A stretch of DNA of 64,000 bases from Parahaliea mediterranea. GTDB lineage: Bacteria; Pseudomonadota; Gammaproteobacteria; Pseudomonadales; Halieaceae. A model generated the notes under the pieces. The model did not search any database. It saw nothing but the letters and a program-made list of their open reading frames with translations, and had not been told where the DNA came from. The stretch spans positions 62,001-126,000 of the forward strand of contig NZ_JAFKCZ010000010.1 of NCBI RefSeq assembly GCF_017255185.1. Reading direction: 5' to 3'. Both the position numbers and the translations under genes were made by a program. Positions 54,480-63,799 of the stretch are shown here, piece by piece; position 1 is the first letter of the stretch; each line of letters begins with the position of its first letter.

Positions 54480-55514
54480 ATGCCTCAAGCCAATATCCTG
54501 CGGCCGGTCCCCCTCGAGGCGGACTGGCGGGAACAACTGCGCAACGTCATTACCGACGGCCCCAGCCTGCTCGCCGAGCTGGGCCTGGACGCGGCCGCGC
54601 TGGGCTTCAGCGAACAGGCCTGCCGGGACTTCAGCCTGCGGGTGCCGCGGGCCTTCGTGCGCCGCATGCGCCCGGGGGACCCCAACGACCCGCTGCTGCG
54701 CCAGGTGCTGGCCATCGGCGACGAGTTGACCTCCCCCGCCGGCTACGGCCCGGACCCCACCGGCGAGACCGGCGGCGCCATCGCCCGCGCCGGCATCATC
54801 CACAAATACCGCGGCCGGCTGCTGCTGGTGGTGACCGGCGGCTGCGCCATCAACTGCCGCTACTGCTTCCGCCGGCACTTCCCCTACGGCGACAACCAGA
54901 ACAGCCGGCGCGAGTGGCGCCAGGCCCTGGACTATGTGGCCAATGACCCCTCCATCACCGAGGTGATCCTCAGCGGCGGCGACCCCCTGGTGGCCGACGA
55001 CGACTACCTGGCGGAACTGTGCGGCCATATCGCCGCCATCCCCCACGTGCGCCGCCTGCGGGTGCACAGCCGGCTGCCCATCGTGTTGCCGGACCGGGTG
55101 ACACCGGAACTGTTAAGCGCCCTGTCGCCGGCCGGGTTGCAAACGGTGATGGTGGTGCACTGCAACCACGCCAACGAGCTCGACACCGATGTCGCCCGGG
55201 CCTTCGCCCACATCCGCGAGCGCGGCATCACCCTGCTCAACCAGTCGGTGCTGCTGGCCGGCGTCAACGACTCTGTAGCGGCCCTGGTGGCCCTCAGCGA
55301 GGCCCTGTTCGCCCACGGCGCCCTGCCCTACTACCTGCACCTGCTGGACAAGGTGCGCGGCGCCGCCCACTTCGACCTGCCCGAGCAACGAGCCCGCGAA
55401 CTGCACGCCGCCATCACCGCCGAACTGCCCGGCTACCTGGTGCCGAAGCTGGTGCGGGAGATCGCCGGCGAGCCCGCCAAGACACCGATCTCCCCCGCCC
55501 GGGGACCGCACTGA
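54480..55514 (+). CDS. epmB: EpmB: EF-P lysine 2,3-aminomutase
   Basis: The protein has 344 aa. It is a radical-SAM enzyme with the cluster motif C122-x3-C126-x2-C129 (GGCAINCRYCFRRHFPY) and the KamA-family motifs SGGDPL and LPYYLHLLDKVRGA. EpmB turns (S)-alpha-lysine into (R)-beta-lysine, which EpmA then attaches to elongation factor P. It is shorter than true lysine 2,3-aminomutases and lacks their C-terminal extension, which supports the EpmB call. The efp gene, often next to it, is not in this window. Confidence 0.92.
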   Translation: MPQANILRPVPLEADWREQLRNVITDGPSLLAELGLDAAALGFSEQACRDFSLRVPRAFVRRMRPGDPNDPLLRQVLAIGDELTSPAGYGPDPTGETGGAIARAGIIHKYRGRLLLVVTGGCAINCRYCFRRHFPYGDNQNSRREWRQALDYVANDPSITEVILSGGDPLVADDDYLAELCGHIAAIPHVRRLRVHSRLPIVLPDRVTPELLSALSPAGLQTVMVVHCNHANELDTDVARAFAHIRERGITLLNQSVLLAGVNDSVAALVALSEALFAHGALPYYLHLLDKVRGAAHFDLPEQRARELHAAITAELPGYLVPKLVREIAGEPAKTPISPARGPH

Positions 55515-55711
55515 TCGCGCCTGTTAACCCTGACGCATCCCCCCAAAAAAACGCCGTCCAAACATCCCCCGAACCGGAAGCCGTGAACCGCGTCGCAGTT
55601 TTGGCGTGACTGGCTTCCCAATTTGGGGCAGCGCCCGCTCCAACCTGTTCCAATAGCTCCGCCATTGCTCTATAAGTCGGGCTCAACTGCAGCACCGACA
55701 CCCGGCAAACT

Positions 55712-56257
55712 ATGAAACGTATCCAATCAGGCAACCTGGCCATCCACGCCGCCGAAGACAAACTGCTGTTCGAAATCGGCGGCGACAGCCCCGCCCGGGC
55801 GGAAGTGCCGGTGGAGGACTTCTCGGTGATCATGGAGTTCATCCGCGCCCACAAGGAATCCCTGTCCAACCGCCGCACCGGCTTCCGCCTCGACCTGGGC
55901 CAGCTCAAAACCGGCGACTTCGCCCAGATCCGCGTGGTGGTGGAAGCCGAGGGCGAGCGCATCCCCGTCACCCCCGCCGACCTCAGCATCACCGGCATCC
56001 GCGTCTTCTCCGAAGAGTTGGACGGCGAACCCGGCATGCAGGCCACCATCCACCTGGGCTTCGAGCACACCAGCGTCAGCCTGCCCGCGGTGCTGGTGCG
56101 CCGCTACGACGACAACACCCGCTTCGCTTTCCACTTCCCCGAAATTTTCGGCGACGACGGGCGGCTGAATCCGCCGTCGGAGTTGACGCGGATTTTGTAT
56201 GCGCTGGAGTCGTTGTGGCTGGATCAGAATTTGGATTTGAAGTGGAATTTGGCGTAA
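55712..56257 (+). CDS. PilZ-like domain protein
   Basis: The protein has 181 aa. It has the two PilZ motifs in order: R55-x3-R59 (RRTGFRL) and D90-x-S92-x-x-G95 (DLSITGI). These residues bind cyclic di-GMP in PilZ proteins. The spacing of about 30 residues is in the usual range. The last ~50 residues are helical. An HD-GYP protein is in the same window, but not adjacent. It stands alone; the 197-bp gap before it contains TATAAG (55672) as a possible -10. Confidence 0.72.
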   Translation: MKRIQSGNLAIHAAEDKLLFEIGGDSPARAEVPVEDFSVIMEFIRAHKESLSNRRTGFRLDLGQLKTGDFAQIRVVVEAEGERIPVTPADLSITGIRVFSEELDGEPGMQATIHLGFEHTSVSLPAVLVRRYDDNTRFAFHFPEIFGDDGRLNPPSELTRILYALESLWLDQNLDLKWNLA

Positions 56258-56316
56258 GTGAAGTAGCGCTGTAAAGTAACTGACAATAAAAAATAGTTGG
56301 TGGCTGGAGAGCCGGG

Positions 56317-57426
56317 ATGGACATACTAGGCGGGTTACTGACTGTAGAGCGCTCTATACCAAGCTCAGTACTCGCCGGGCTCGCAACACAGGAATACTCG
56401 CTCCACGGTGGTGTAATTCGCAATTCCGCCGGCCAAATAGTGCGACACCTCGTCAATGCACCCGGATCCCCGATCCCGCTGGACCCCCTCGGGCTGTTGA
56501 GCGCGCCGTTTGATATTTTCAATACCTACCAGCTTCACAACCTGAAACAGCTAAGCGAACAGATCCTCGCTGTAAGCACGGCGACAATGGCTATGTCGGG
56601 CTTAACGCTTGCCGTGAGTACGGCCAGCTTCGCAGTACTGCACAGTAGCCTCAAGAAAGTGGACCGGCGCCTCCAGCAGGTGGGTAGGGATGTCGAGTGG
56701 ATTAAACGATTCCTCGACTCAGAGCGCCATGCGGCACTAATGGATGCCGCGCAGGACTTGGCGGCGCTACCCTCAGACCCTGTAAACCGGAATCAGATAC
56801 TGCATAACCACCGCACGAAAGTCGGCCAAATTGCCATGCAGTATCTACACGAGTGGGAAAACACCCAGGACGCTTCCCTGCTGAACTCAATTTCACATCA
56901 ACACTTTTACTGCGCCGCTTTCTTACTCAAGGCGAGGTGCAGCGCCGAACTGGGGATGTTCGATAACGCGCTCACAGAGCTCACCCAGGGCAAGGAGCAA
57001 TGGCTTAGCAACAGTCGCGAGATTGCCAATTCAAAAATTTTGCGGGGTGATGCAGTGAGATTCCTCGGCAATGAATACGCTGAGAACATACCTACAGCAA
57101 AACTCATCGAGTGGATGGATTTTGCAACAGATTCAAGCATCGGCCTGGAGCACATGGATGAACTGAGAAAGCAATCTCTCTCCACAAACAGATTTTCCTG
57201 GCCTTTCCGGTCAAATCAAGAGAAGTTTGAACAGCAGCACTTCGTCGAGATGATGGACAGTCTGGTGAAGCGTAAAAATGTTTTGGAAGGCTACGAAACT
57301 CAGTACAAATTCTACGCAGATAACGAGATTATACCGTCAGAATTGGAGGGCGAGCTTTCACAGCTAAATGAGTTGGCGGGCGAAAACAATTTATTGGTGC
57401 TCGCACCGAAGCAAGACATGGAGTAG
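56317..57426 (+). CDS. Unknown 369-aa protein in low-GC DNA
   Basis: I recognise no domain. The N-terminal ~75 residues are mixed. Residues ~83-107 are a hydrophobic, Ala/Ser/Thr-rich stretch (ATMAMSGLTLAVSTASFAVL) that could be a membrane segment. A coiled-coil-like run follows (SSLKKVDRRLQQVGRDVEWI), then ~230 residues of helices with single Trp and Tyr residues, as in TPR-like or other solenoid proteins. GC content is clearly lower than in flanking genes. It sits at the edge of the restriction/Fic region, so it is probably recently acquired. A defence or toxin role is possible but not shown. Confidence 0.7.
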   Translation: MDILGGLLTVERSIPSSVLAGLATQEYSLHGGVIRNSAGQIVRHLVNAPGSPIPLDPLGLLSAPFDIFNTYQLHNLKQLSEQILAVSTATMAMSGLTLAVSTASFAVLHSSLKKVDRRLQQVGRDVEWIKRFLDSERHAALMDAAQDLAALPSDPVNRNQILHNHRTKVGQIAMQYLHEWENTQDASLLNSISHQHFYCAAFLLKARCSAELGMFDNALTELTQGKEQWLSNSREIANSKILRGDAVRFLGNEYAENIPTAKLIEWMDFATDSSIGLEHMDELRKQSLSTNRFSWPFRSNQEKFEQQHFVEMMDSLVKRKNVLEGYETQYKFYADNEIIPSELEGELSQLNELAGENNLLVLAPKQDME

Positions 57427-57519
57427 CAGCTCCACCTATATTCTGTAGCTTTCGGCAATCACAATGACACTAGTTCCACATGGATTGGTGGACACCAAGA
57501 AGACAGAATTAAACGTTTT

Positions 57520-57541
57520 CACTGCACTGGACAGTGCAGTG
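57520..57541. repeat. Perfect 10-bp inverted repeat with a 2-base centre
   Basis: CACTGCACTG (57520-57529) and CAGTGCAGTG (57532-57541) are exact complements around GA. It is 94 bp after the stop of the 369-aa gene. With such a small centre it fits a protein-binding dyad better than a hairpin. It may be an operator left from a lost gene. Confidence 0.5.
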
Positions 57542-57658
57542 CCAAGCGCTACAATTGCCCCAAACAACACCCTCCACGCCTCTCAACGATGCGCACCATG
57601 GGGGGTTACTTTTTTCGAGATCGCCAGTTCTTTGGCAACATAGGCATGCGCTTTGACG

Positions 57659-57820
57659 CCCACTTTCTCCTACAACGAACAGCTGGACCGCCGATAGTGC
57701 GGGCTTGGCTGTTGCCGATCCCGACAGCGCCAGACACTACCTTCAATACCTGAACTACTACCGCCTTGGCGCCTACAGCCAGGCGCGACCTTTGAGCACA
57801 TGCTGAACCTACAGCGTTAA
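57659..57820 (+). pseudogene. Remnant of an Abi_2-type abortive-infection gene
   Basis: Joined over frame changes, the stretch reads TFSYNEQLDR, then AGLAVADPDSARHYLQYLNY, YRLGAYSQ and, in a shifted frame, TFEHMLNLQR before TAA at 57818. The block 'HYLQxLNYYRLGAY...' followed by 'TFEHxLNLY' is the hallmark of the Abi_2 (AbiD/AbiF-like) family, whose intact members have about 300 aa. Here there is a stop (57696-57698), at least two frameshifts and loss of the rest. It is a dead phage-defence gene. Confidence 0.75.
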
Positions 57821-57887
57821 ATTAATCCGGCAGCACGGCACAGTGTCAAATTGAGCTCTCCCACAAAGGCTGTGAGCAGCGCAGCAA

Positions 57888-59447
57888 TCATCTTTTCGAA
57901 TCCCCGGGATCTGCAGTTTTGCGGCCTGGAAGATTGGCAAAGGCCTGGGCCACGATGATTTGGGCTTCAGATATCTCCTCCTCCCGCATCCAGTTGAAGT
58001 GGCTTTTGCGCTTGTTCGCGGACAGCTCGCCGCCGTTTTGATGGACTACCCGGATGAACAGGTCGAGATCGTGACGCGGCCAGTCGAGCAGGTTATTCAA
58101 CTCCTTCCTGGCCTTGTCGAAGCCCAGCAGGAAGTCAATTTCCTGCTGTAAGTCTTCCTCTAAGGTGCGCTCCAGGGCCCGGTAGAGGAATTCTGCCTGG
58201 GGAGTGGCATCAAAGAAGCGGAAATACACGGCATCATTACCAGTGGCCGGCAGCTCCGGGGTTGCCGGGGTGTATTGGGTGCGGGCCCGCAGTGGTCCGG
58301 AGAAGGCCTGCAGCACCGCCACATACTCATCCAGATTTGCCAGTATTACTGCCGAGACCGGCAAGACAATACCCCTGGGGGTGAAGCCCGCATTGGCCAG
58401 TACCTCGTGGATCAGGTATCGGTGGATTCGGCCGTTACCATCCATAAAAGGATGAATAAATACGAAACCAAAGGCAATGACCGCGGCATACACAACCGGA
58501 TCGAAAGGGAGCGCTCCTGTGTCGTCTTCCAAGCCAGCTGCGCGGGCTTTGGCCGCGGTATCCAACAGTCCCTGCATTAGGCCCTGCAGGTCCTCAGGCC
58601 TTGCGGGCACAAACTCGACTCGCTGGCGATAGCCCAGGTCTTCACCGATCCAGTTCTGCTGATGGCGCCAACCAAACTCATGGAAGCGAGGATCGATGAT
58701 GGCATTTTGCAATTCCAGCAGGCGCTGCTCGGTCAGGGACTCCCCGGTGTCGGCCTGGCGCAGCAAGTCGGCGAAGCGCTGGGCCCGGTCGGGGGAGGGC
58801 ATTTCCCTCTCTACCTCAAAGGAGGATTGCGTCTCTTTCAGATAGAGGAAAGCAGCCGCACGGCGCAGCAGGTCCTGATCGTAACGCGCCAGTGCTTTCC
58901 GGGTTCGATGACGCAGGTCTTTGTTCACCATGGTTTTCAACTTATCGGTCTTGCGAACCATGGGGCAAAATGCGGGCGTGCCGGGGAGGTTGTTATTCAC
59001 CCTGAAGCGAGGAACCTTTGCCCCCCTACCTGACGTAAACTCCTGCTCTGGATCCACAATGTCGACGTACTTTGCCTTTGGCGGGACGGGATCATCGACA
59101 GGGAGGAGCAGCCCTGTTATCCATTCATACAGGAAGCAACCGCGCCGGGCGTAGGCGGAAGTGGGGTTCTGGAGAATCCAATCACAGAGCACACCGGGTG
59201 GAAGCTGATCAAACAACAGGCTGAGCGCTTGCAGGTTCAAGCCCTCGTACCGCAGGGCAAACTGTAGGTGGGCAGACGCTTCCGCGGGCGGCTGGTAGTT
59301 GGGGGCAAACAGTTGCACCTGGTGCTCGCCCAGGTCCTGGCTCTGGCGTCCCTTGGTCGCACTGTCGATATAACAGTGCTGCCACAGACCGATCACGGGT
59401 AGCTGGTATTGCTCAATGAGCCAGCTGTAACCTGCCTTCTCTCTCAT
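57888..59447 (-). CDS. Fic-domain protein
   Basis: The protein has 519 aa. The Fic core motif HPFMDGNGR (residues 332-340) is complete, with the catalytic His332. Such enzymes usually transfer AMP from ATP to a Ser, Thr or Tyr of a target. Upstream, ETQSSFEVEREMPSP resembles the inhibitory helix motif (S/T-x3-E-G/N), but the residue after Glu is Arg, so autoinhibition may differ. The N-terminal ~170 residues are an extra domain seen in large bacterial Fic proteins. The gene starts 195 bp after hsdR on the same strand, in AT-rich DNA, so it likely has its own promoter. Confidence 0.92.
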   Translation of the reverse strand: MREKAGYSWLIEQYQLPVIGLWQHCYIDSATKGRQSQDLGEHQVQLFAPNYQPPAEASAHLQFALRYEGLNLQALSLLFDQLPPGVLCDWILQNPTSAYARRGCFLYEWITGLLLPVDDPVPPKAKYVDIVDPEQEFTSGRGAKVPRFRVNNNLPGTPAFCPMVRKTDKLKTMVNKDLRHRTRKALARYDQDLLRRAAAFLYLKETQSSFEVEREMPSPDRAQRFADLLRQADTGESLTEQRLLELQNAIIDPRFHEFGWRHQQNWIGEDLGYRQRVEFVPARPEDLQGLMQGLLDTAAKARAAGLEDDTGALPFDPVVYAAVIAFGFVFIHPFMDGNGRIHRYLIHEVLANAGFTPRGIVLPVSAVILANLDEYVAVLQAFSGPLRARTQYTPATPELPATGNDAVYFRFFDATPQAEFLYRALERTLEEDLQQEIDFLLGFDKARKELNNLLDWPRHDLDLFIRVVHQNGGELSANKRKSHFNWMREEEISEAQIIVAQAFANLPGRKTADPGDSKR

Positions 59448-59641
59448 GGGGCCCTATCGGTGCTCTGTATCCAGCAAACGGACGTAGATGGATAAAAATT
59501 GGCGCCGAACATAAAAACTTCCTATTTATTGCTGCCAGCGTGTGATATGCGCGATTTTTAGGGATATTATGCTATTTTGCGTCAAAACAATAGAATCAGC
59601 GGCAAAAAATCAGAGGGCAACACGGGTGTATAAACGTAGGC

Positions 59642-62600
59642 TCACATGCTCCACTGTCTGGACAACACCTCCGCCTGCTGCAACACCAGCTCGACAGCCG
59701 CTAGTTCCTGATCAGGCGGGTACTTGTAACGTCGTAGCGTCCTGCGCACCAGAATCCGCAGCTTGGCCCGCACGCTCTCCCGCACCTGCCAGTCCACCGT
59801 AGTCGACTTCCGAAGCTTTTCGGTGATCTCCACCGCGATCTTCTTCAGGGTCTCGTCACCCAGCTCACGGACCGCGCTCTCGTTGTTGGCCAGGGCATCG
59901 TAGAACGCGATCTCATCCGGGCTGAGCCCCAAGGCAACATCCCGCTCCAGTTCGGCCTGGAACTGCTTGGCCATCGCGATCAGCTCTTCGATGACCTGGG
60001 CCGTCTCGATGCCCCGGTTGTTGTACTTGCGCAGGGTCTCCTGCAAGCGATCTGCGTACTTTTTCTCCTGCACCACGTTGTTGCGGGTCCTTGACCGGAT
60101 ATCGTCCTTGAGCAGCTTCTCCAGCAGCTCCACCGCGAAGTTCTTGTAGGGCATCTGACGCACGTCTTCCAGGAACTCGTCGGACAACAGCCCGATGTTG
60201 GGCTTGTCGAGACCGCACAGGGCAAAGACGTCGGTGACCCCCTCGCCCACCAGGGCATTGTCCAGTATCTGCTTCAGGGCGGAGTTCTTCTCCTCCTGGG
60301 TCAATTTCCTGTCGACGCTGGTGTGCTTGGTGATGGCTGCCTTAACCGCCGACAGGAATGCAAGCTCCTTATGGTAGGCCCGAGCCTGATCGAGCGTGCT
60401 ACACAGGGAGTAGGCCTTGTTCATGGCCAGCACAGTGTCCAGGAAGCGTTTCTTGCCGTCCTGGAGTCCGAGGATGTAGTTAGCGCAAGGGATCAACAGG
60501 GCGTTGGGGCTATCTTCGAAGCCCGAGTAGTCAAAACCCGCCCCCAGCGTTCCCTTGGCGAACAGGCCGTGGATGATATCCAGCTTCTCCAGCAGGACGG
60601 CGTAGGCCTCCTCGGCATTGTGGGTGGGTTCCCCCCTGCCCTTGGCGTCGCTGTAGGTTTTCAGGGCCTGTTTCAGTTCATTGGCGATACCGATGTAGTC
60701 CACCACCAGGCCGCCCGGCTTGTTCTTGAATACCCGGTTGACGCGGGCGATAGCCTGCATCAGGTTGTGACCCTTCATGGGCTTGTCCACATACATGGTG
60801 TGGCAGCAGGGCGCGTCGAAGCCGGTTAGCCACATATCGCGGACGATCACCAGCCTGAGGGGGTCAGCCACGTCCTTGAAACGCTTCTCCAGCCGCTTCC
60901 GGGTTTTCTTGTTGTAGATGTGCGGCTGCAGCAAGGGGCGATCGGAGGCCGAGCCCGTCATCACGATTTTAATGGCCCCCTTCTCCGGGTCCGCGTCGTG
61001 CCAGTCGGGCCGCAAGGCGACGATTTCGTTGTACAGGTGGACACAGATCTCCCGGCTCATGGCCACAACCATGGCCTTGCCTTCCATCACGTCGGTGCGC
61101 GATTCGAAGTGCTCGACCAGATCCTCCGCCACCTGTTTCAGGCGCGGGCTGGCACCCACCAGCTTTTCCAGCCGGCTCCACTCCCCCTTGGTTCTCTCCC
61201 GCGCGTTGACGTCCTCCTCGTCCTCGACCACTTCCTCCACCTGGTCGGACAGCTCCTCGATGGCCTCCCGGTTGATATCCAGCCTGGCCAGGCGGGACTC
61301 GTAGTAAATGGGTACAGTGGCGCCATCGTCCACGGCATCCTGGATGTCATAGATAGAGACGTAGTCGCCGAATACGGCGCGGGTATCCTTGTCCTCATTG
61401 GCAATGGGCGTGCCGGTAAAACCGATAAAAGCGGCGTTGGGCAGCGCGTCGCGCATGTGTTTGGCGTAGCCGAATTTGTAGGTGCCGTCCTGCTTGAGCG
61501 TCGCTTTCAGGCCATATTGGCTGCGGTGGGCTTCGTCGGAAATCACCACCAAGTTGTGGCGGCTGTTGAGGACGGGGTGCCCGCCCTCGCCCTCCAGCAG
61601 CGCGAATTTTTGCACAGTGGTAAAGATGATGCCGCCAGACGCCCGTTCGGCCAGCAGGCGGCGCAGGGCGTCCCGGTCATTGGCCTGCACAGGCTCCTGC
61701 TTTAACAGGTCTTTTGCGGCGCTGAAGGTGGTAAACAGCTGGCCATCCAGGTCGTTGCGGTCGGTGACCACGATCAACGTGGGATTGTTCATCTCCGCTT
61801 GCTGCAACAATTTGCCCGCGTAGCAGCACATGGAAATACTTTTGCCCGAGCCCTGGGTGTGCCAGACCACACCGGCCTTCTTGCTGCCCGGCACCATCTC
61901 GTTGGCATACGTGGCACGCTGGTTTTCGACACCTGCTGGCGGCGCAGCGGCAATCACTGTCGCCCGCACCGCCTCGCGCACCGCGTGGAACTGGTGGTAG
62001 CCGGCGATCTTCTTGATCAACTGCTCGGAATCCGTTTCGAAGATCACAAAGTGACGGATGTAATCCAGCAGCAGCTCGCGGTCGAAAAAGCCGCGCACCA
62101 GGGTTTCCAGCTGCCACTCCAGCAGTGGCTTGTCATCCTCGTGCCGGAGGGTGCGCCAGGGCATGAAACGCTCCTGGTTGGCGGTCAGGGAGCCGACGCG
62201 GGCGTTATAGCCGTCACTGACCACCAGGGCCTCGTTGTAGACGAACAGATCGGCCACCTCGTCCTTGTAGGTCTGGATCTGGTTGAAAGCGTCCCAGATA
62301 TCGACGTTCTCGGCGGTGGGGCTCTTCAACTCGATGACGGCCAGGGGCAAGCCGTTGATAAAGCAGACAACATCGGGCCGGCGCAATTGCTTGCTGCCTT
62401 CGAGGGTGAACTGGTTGATGGCGCGGAAGCGATTGGACGCCAGCTGGTTGAAGTCGACCAGCAGGGCATGATCGTGGACGACCTTATCGTCACGTTTGTA
62501 CTCCACCGGCACGCCATCCAGCAGCAGGTGGTGGAAAGCACGGTTACTGACCACCGTATCCAGACTTCCCGGCTTGCTCACGTGGGCGATCACCTGCTCT

Positions 62601-62791
62601 ATCGCAGCCTCTGGCAGGTGCGGATTGAGGCGACGGACAGCGGCCTCCAGGTCGGCGATCAGCAGCACCTGACGGTAGTCCGAACGCTCCGGTGCCGGCC
62701 CATCCGGCGCCAGGTCTGGCCCGTGGGCCACTTCCCAGCCCCCCTCTGCAAACCATGCCAGGCAGCGCTGCTCCAATTCGTCTTCCGTCAT
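59642..62791 (-). CDS. hsdR: Type I restriction enzyme, HsdR (R) subunit
   Basis: The protein has 1049 aa, the usual size. The nuclease domain has D140 and E154-x-K156 (VIELK). The translocase has Walker A GSGKS (314-318), the DEAH box (419-422, [11 protein letters not shown]), and later helicase motifs ([32 protein letters not shown]). It cuts unmodified DNA after long-range translocation as part of an R2M2S complex. It lies 3 bp after the RhuM-Doc gene. The hsdM and hsdS genes are expected upstream, past the window edge. Confidence 0.95.
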   Translation of the reverse strand: MTEDELEQRCLAWFAEGGWEVAHGPDLAPDGPAPERSDYRQVLLIADLEAAVRRLNPHLPEAAIEQVIAHVSKPGSLDTVVSNRAFHHLLLDGVPVEYKRDDKVVHDHALLVDFNQLASNRFRAINQFTLEGSKQLRRPDVVCFINGLPLAVIELKSPTAENVDIWDAFNQIQTYKDEVADLFVYNEALVVSDGYNARVGSLTANQERFMPWRTLRHEDDKPLLEWQLETLVRGFFDRELLLDYIRHFVIFETDSEQLIKKIAGYHQFHAVREAVRATVIAAAPPAGVENQRATYANEMVPGSKKAGVVWHTQGSGKSISMCCYAGKLLQQAEMNNPTLIVVTDRNDLDGQLFTTFSAAKDLLKQEPVQANDRDALRRLLAERASGGIIFTTVQKFALLEGEGGHPVLNSRHNLVVISDEAHRSQYGLKATLKQDGTYKFGYAKHMRDALPNAAFIGFTGTPIANEDKDTRAVFGDYVSIYDIQDAVDDGATVPIYYESRLARLDINREAIEELSDQVEEVVEDEEDVNARERTKGEWSRLEKLVGASPRLKQVAEDLVEHFESRTDVMEGKAMVVAMSREICVHLYNEIVALRPDWHDADPEKGAIKIVMTGSASDRPLLQPHIYNKKTRKRLEKRFKDVADPLRLVIVRDMWLTGFDAPCCHTMYVDKPMKGHNLMQAIARVNRVFKNKPGGLVVDYIGIANELKQALKTYSDAKGRGEPTHNAEEAYAVLLEKLDIIHGLFAKGTLGAGFDYSGFEDSPNALLIPCANYILGLQDGKKRFLDTVLAMNKAYSLCSTLDQARAYHKELAFLSAVKAAITKHTSVDRKLTQEEKNSALKQILDNALVGEGVTDVFALCGLDKPNIGLLSDEFLEDVRQMPYKNFAVELLEKLLKDDIRSRTRNNVVQEKKYADRLQETLRKYNNRGIETAQVIEELIAMAKQFQAELERDVALGLSPDEIAFYDALANNESAVRELGDETLKKIAVEITEKLRKSTTVDWQVRESVRAKLRILVRRTLRRYKYPPDQELAAVELVLQQAEVLSRQWSM

Positions 62792-62794
62792 GCC

Positions 62795-63799
62795 TCAGTC
62801 CTTTTCCGCCACCGGCTCCTCGAGCAGGATGAAGTGCTCAATCAGCCGGATCATCAGATCCTTCTGCTCTGGCAGGCTCTCCGCCACCAGCAAGGCCAGC
62901 GCCACCAGGGTATTGTCGTTAATCAGCTGCTCCACCGGCCTGGCCAGCAGGGCCTGGTTGCGCCGCAGGTACCACAGGAACAGGAAGGAGCCGCAGCGCT
63001 TGTTCCCATCTGCCAGCGGGTGATTCTTGATCACGAAGTACAGCAGGTGTGCGGCCCGGCTGGCGACGTTGGGGTAGAACAGCTCGTCGCCGAAACCCTG
63101 CTCGATGGTGGCGAGGGCCGACGCCAGCCCCTCGCCGCGCAACTGGCCGAACAGCGCCGTGGCCTCACCCTTGGCGATCAGGGCCTGCTTGAGCTCGCTG
63201 ATGGCCTCCAGGGCCTCGTCCAGCGCCAGGCCGAGCATGTCTGCCTGCCTGGCTCCCACTTCGTCCAGCTTCTGTTGGTCGTAGCCCTGCAACAGGCTCC
63301 AGGAGCGGGCATACTCACTGATCACCGCGGCCACCGCCTCGCCCTCGGCGGACACCAGACCCTGGTTTGCAAGGGTTCGGCTGAGCAGGTTAACTGCTTG
63401 CTCGAATTCGACCCCGCGCTCGGCCAGACGCCGCTGGTTGAGGGTATAGCCCTGAACCAGGTGATCTTTCAGAATTCGTGTGGCCCACTGGCGAAACTGG
63501 ACACCGCGCTGGGACTTGACCCGGTAGCCGACGGAGATGATAACGTCCAGGTTGAAGTAGTCGACTTGGTAGGTTTTGCCGTCGGCGGCAGTTGTTGCAT
63601 TTTTTGCAACAACTGAATCTCGCACAAGCTCCCCCTCTTTGAACACATTGCGGATATGGCGGGAAACCACGGACTTATCACGGCCAAACAGGGCTGCCAT
63701 CTGGTCCAGGCTGAGCCAAGCCGTATCCTCATCCAGCGCCACCTCCAGCTGGGCCTCGCCATCGGGAGAGGTGAAGAGGTGGACTTGCTGTTCAACCAT
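62795..63799 (-). CDS. RhuM-family protein with C-terminal Fic/Doc domain
   Basis: The protein has 334 aa. Residues ~1-120 match the RhuM ('virulence protein') N-terminal domain (SLDQMAALFGRDKSVVSRHI, YFNLDVIISVGYRVKSQRGV), with a predicted DNA-binding helix-turn-helix. Residues ~200-320 carry a Fic/Doc core HPLADGNKR (260-268), with catalytic His260. The Doc type ends in NKR, rather than NGR as in the neighbouring Fic protein, so it may be a kinase-type member. It overlaps the DUF4268 gene by 8 bp and precedes hsdR by 3 bp, so it is part of the restriction operon. Its exact job there is unknown. Confidence 0.9.
   Translation of the reverse strand: MVEQQVHLFTSPDGEAQLEVALDEDTAWLSLDQMAALFGRDKSVVSRHIRNVFKEGELVRDSVVAKNATTAADGKTYQVDYFNLDVIISVGYRVKSQRGVQFRQWATRILKDHLVQGYTLNQRRLAERGVEFEQAVNLLSRTLANQGLVSAEGEAVAAVISEYARSWSLLQGYDQQKLDEVGARQADMLGLALDEALEAISELKQALIAKGEATALFGQLRGEGLASALATIEQGFGDELFYPNVASRAAHLLYFVIKNHPLADGNKRCGSFLFLWYLRRNQALLARPVEQLINDNTLVALALLVAESLPEQKDLMIRLIEHFILLEEPVAEKD

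Larger units (their letters stand above)
57427..57887. other. Low-GC non-coding gap holding a gene remnant and a dyad
   Basis: These 461 bases separate the unknown 369-aa gene from the convergent Fic gene. The right half contains the Abi_2 remnant at 57659-57820. The left half contains the 10-bp dyad at 57520-57541. No intact gene is present. The low GC suggests imported DNA in decay. Confidence 0.65.

Noticed and set aside
55515-55711. efp gene next to epmB
   Set aside because: The gap is only 197 bp and has no EF-P-like frame on either strand; it holds just a weak GGAAGCC/GGCTTCC inverted pair.
56258-56316. tRNA attachment site for the defence-type island
   Set aside because: I find no tRNA gene or tRNA 3' end at the GC shift, so the mode of entry is unknown.
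57480-57500. Insertion-sequence end (TGGATTGGTGGACACC)
   Set aside because: It loosely recalls ends of IS3-type elements, but there is no matching second end, no transposase fragment and no target duplication in view.
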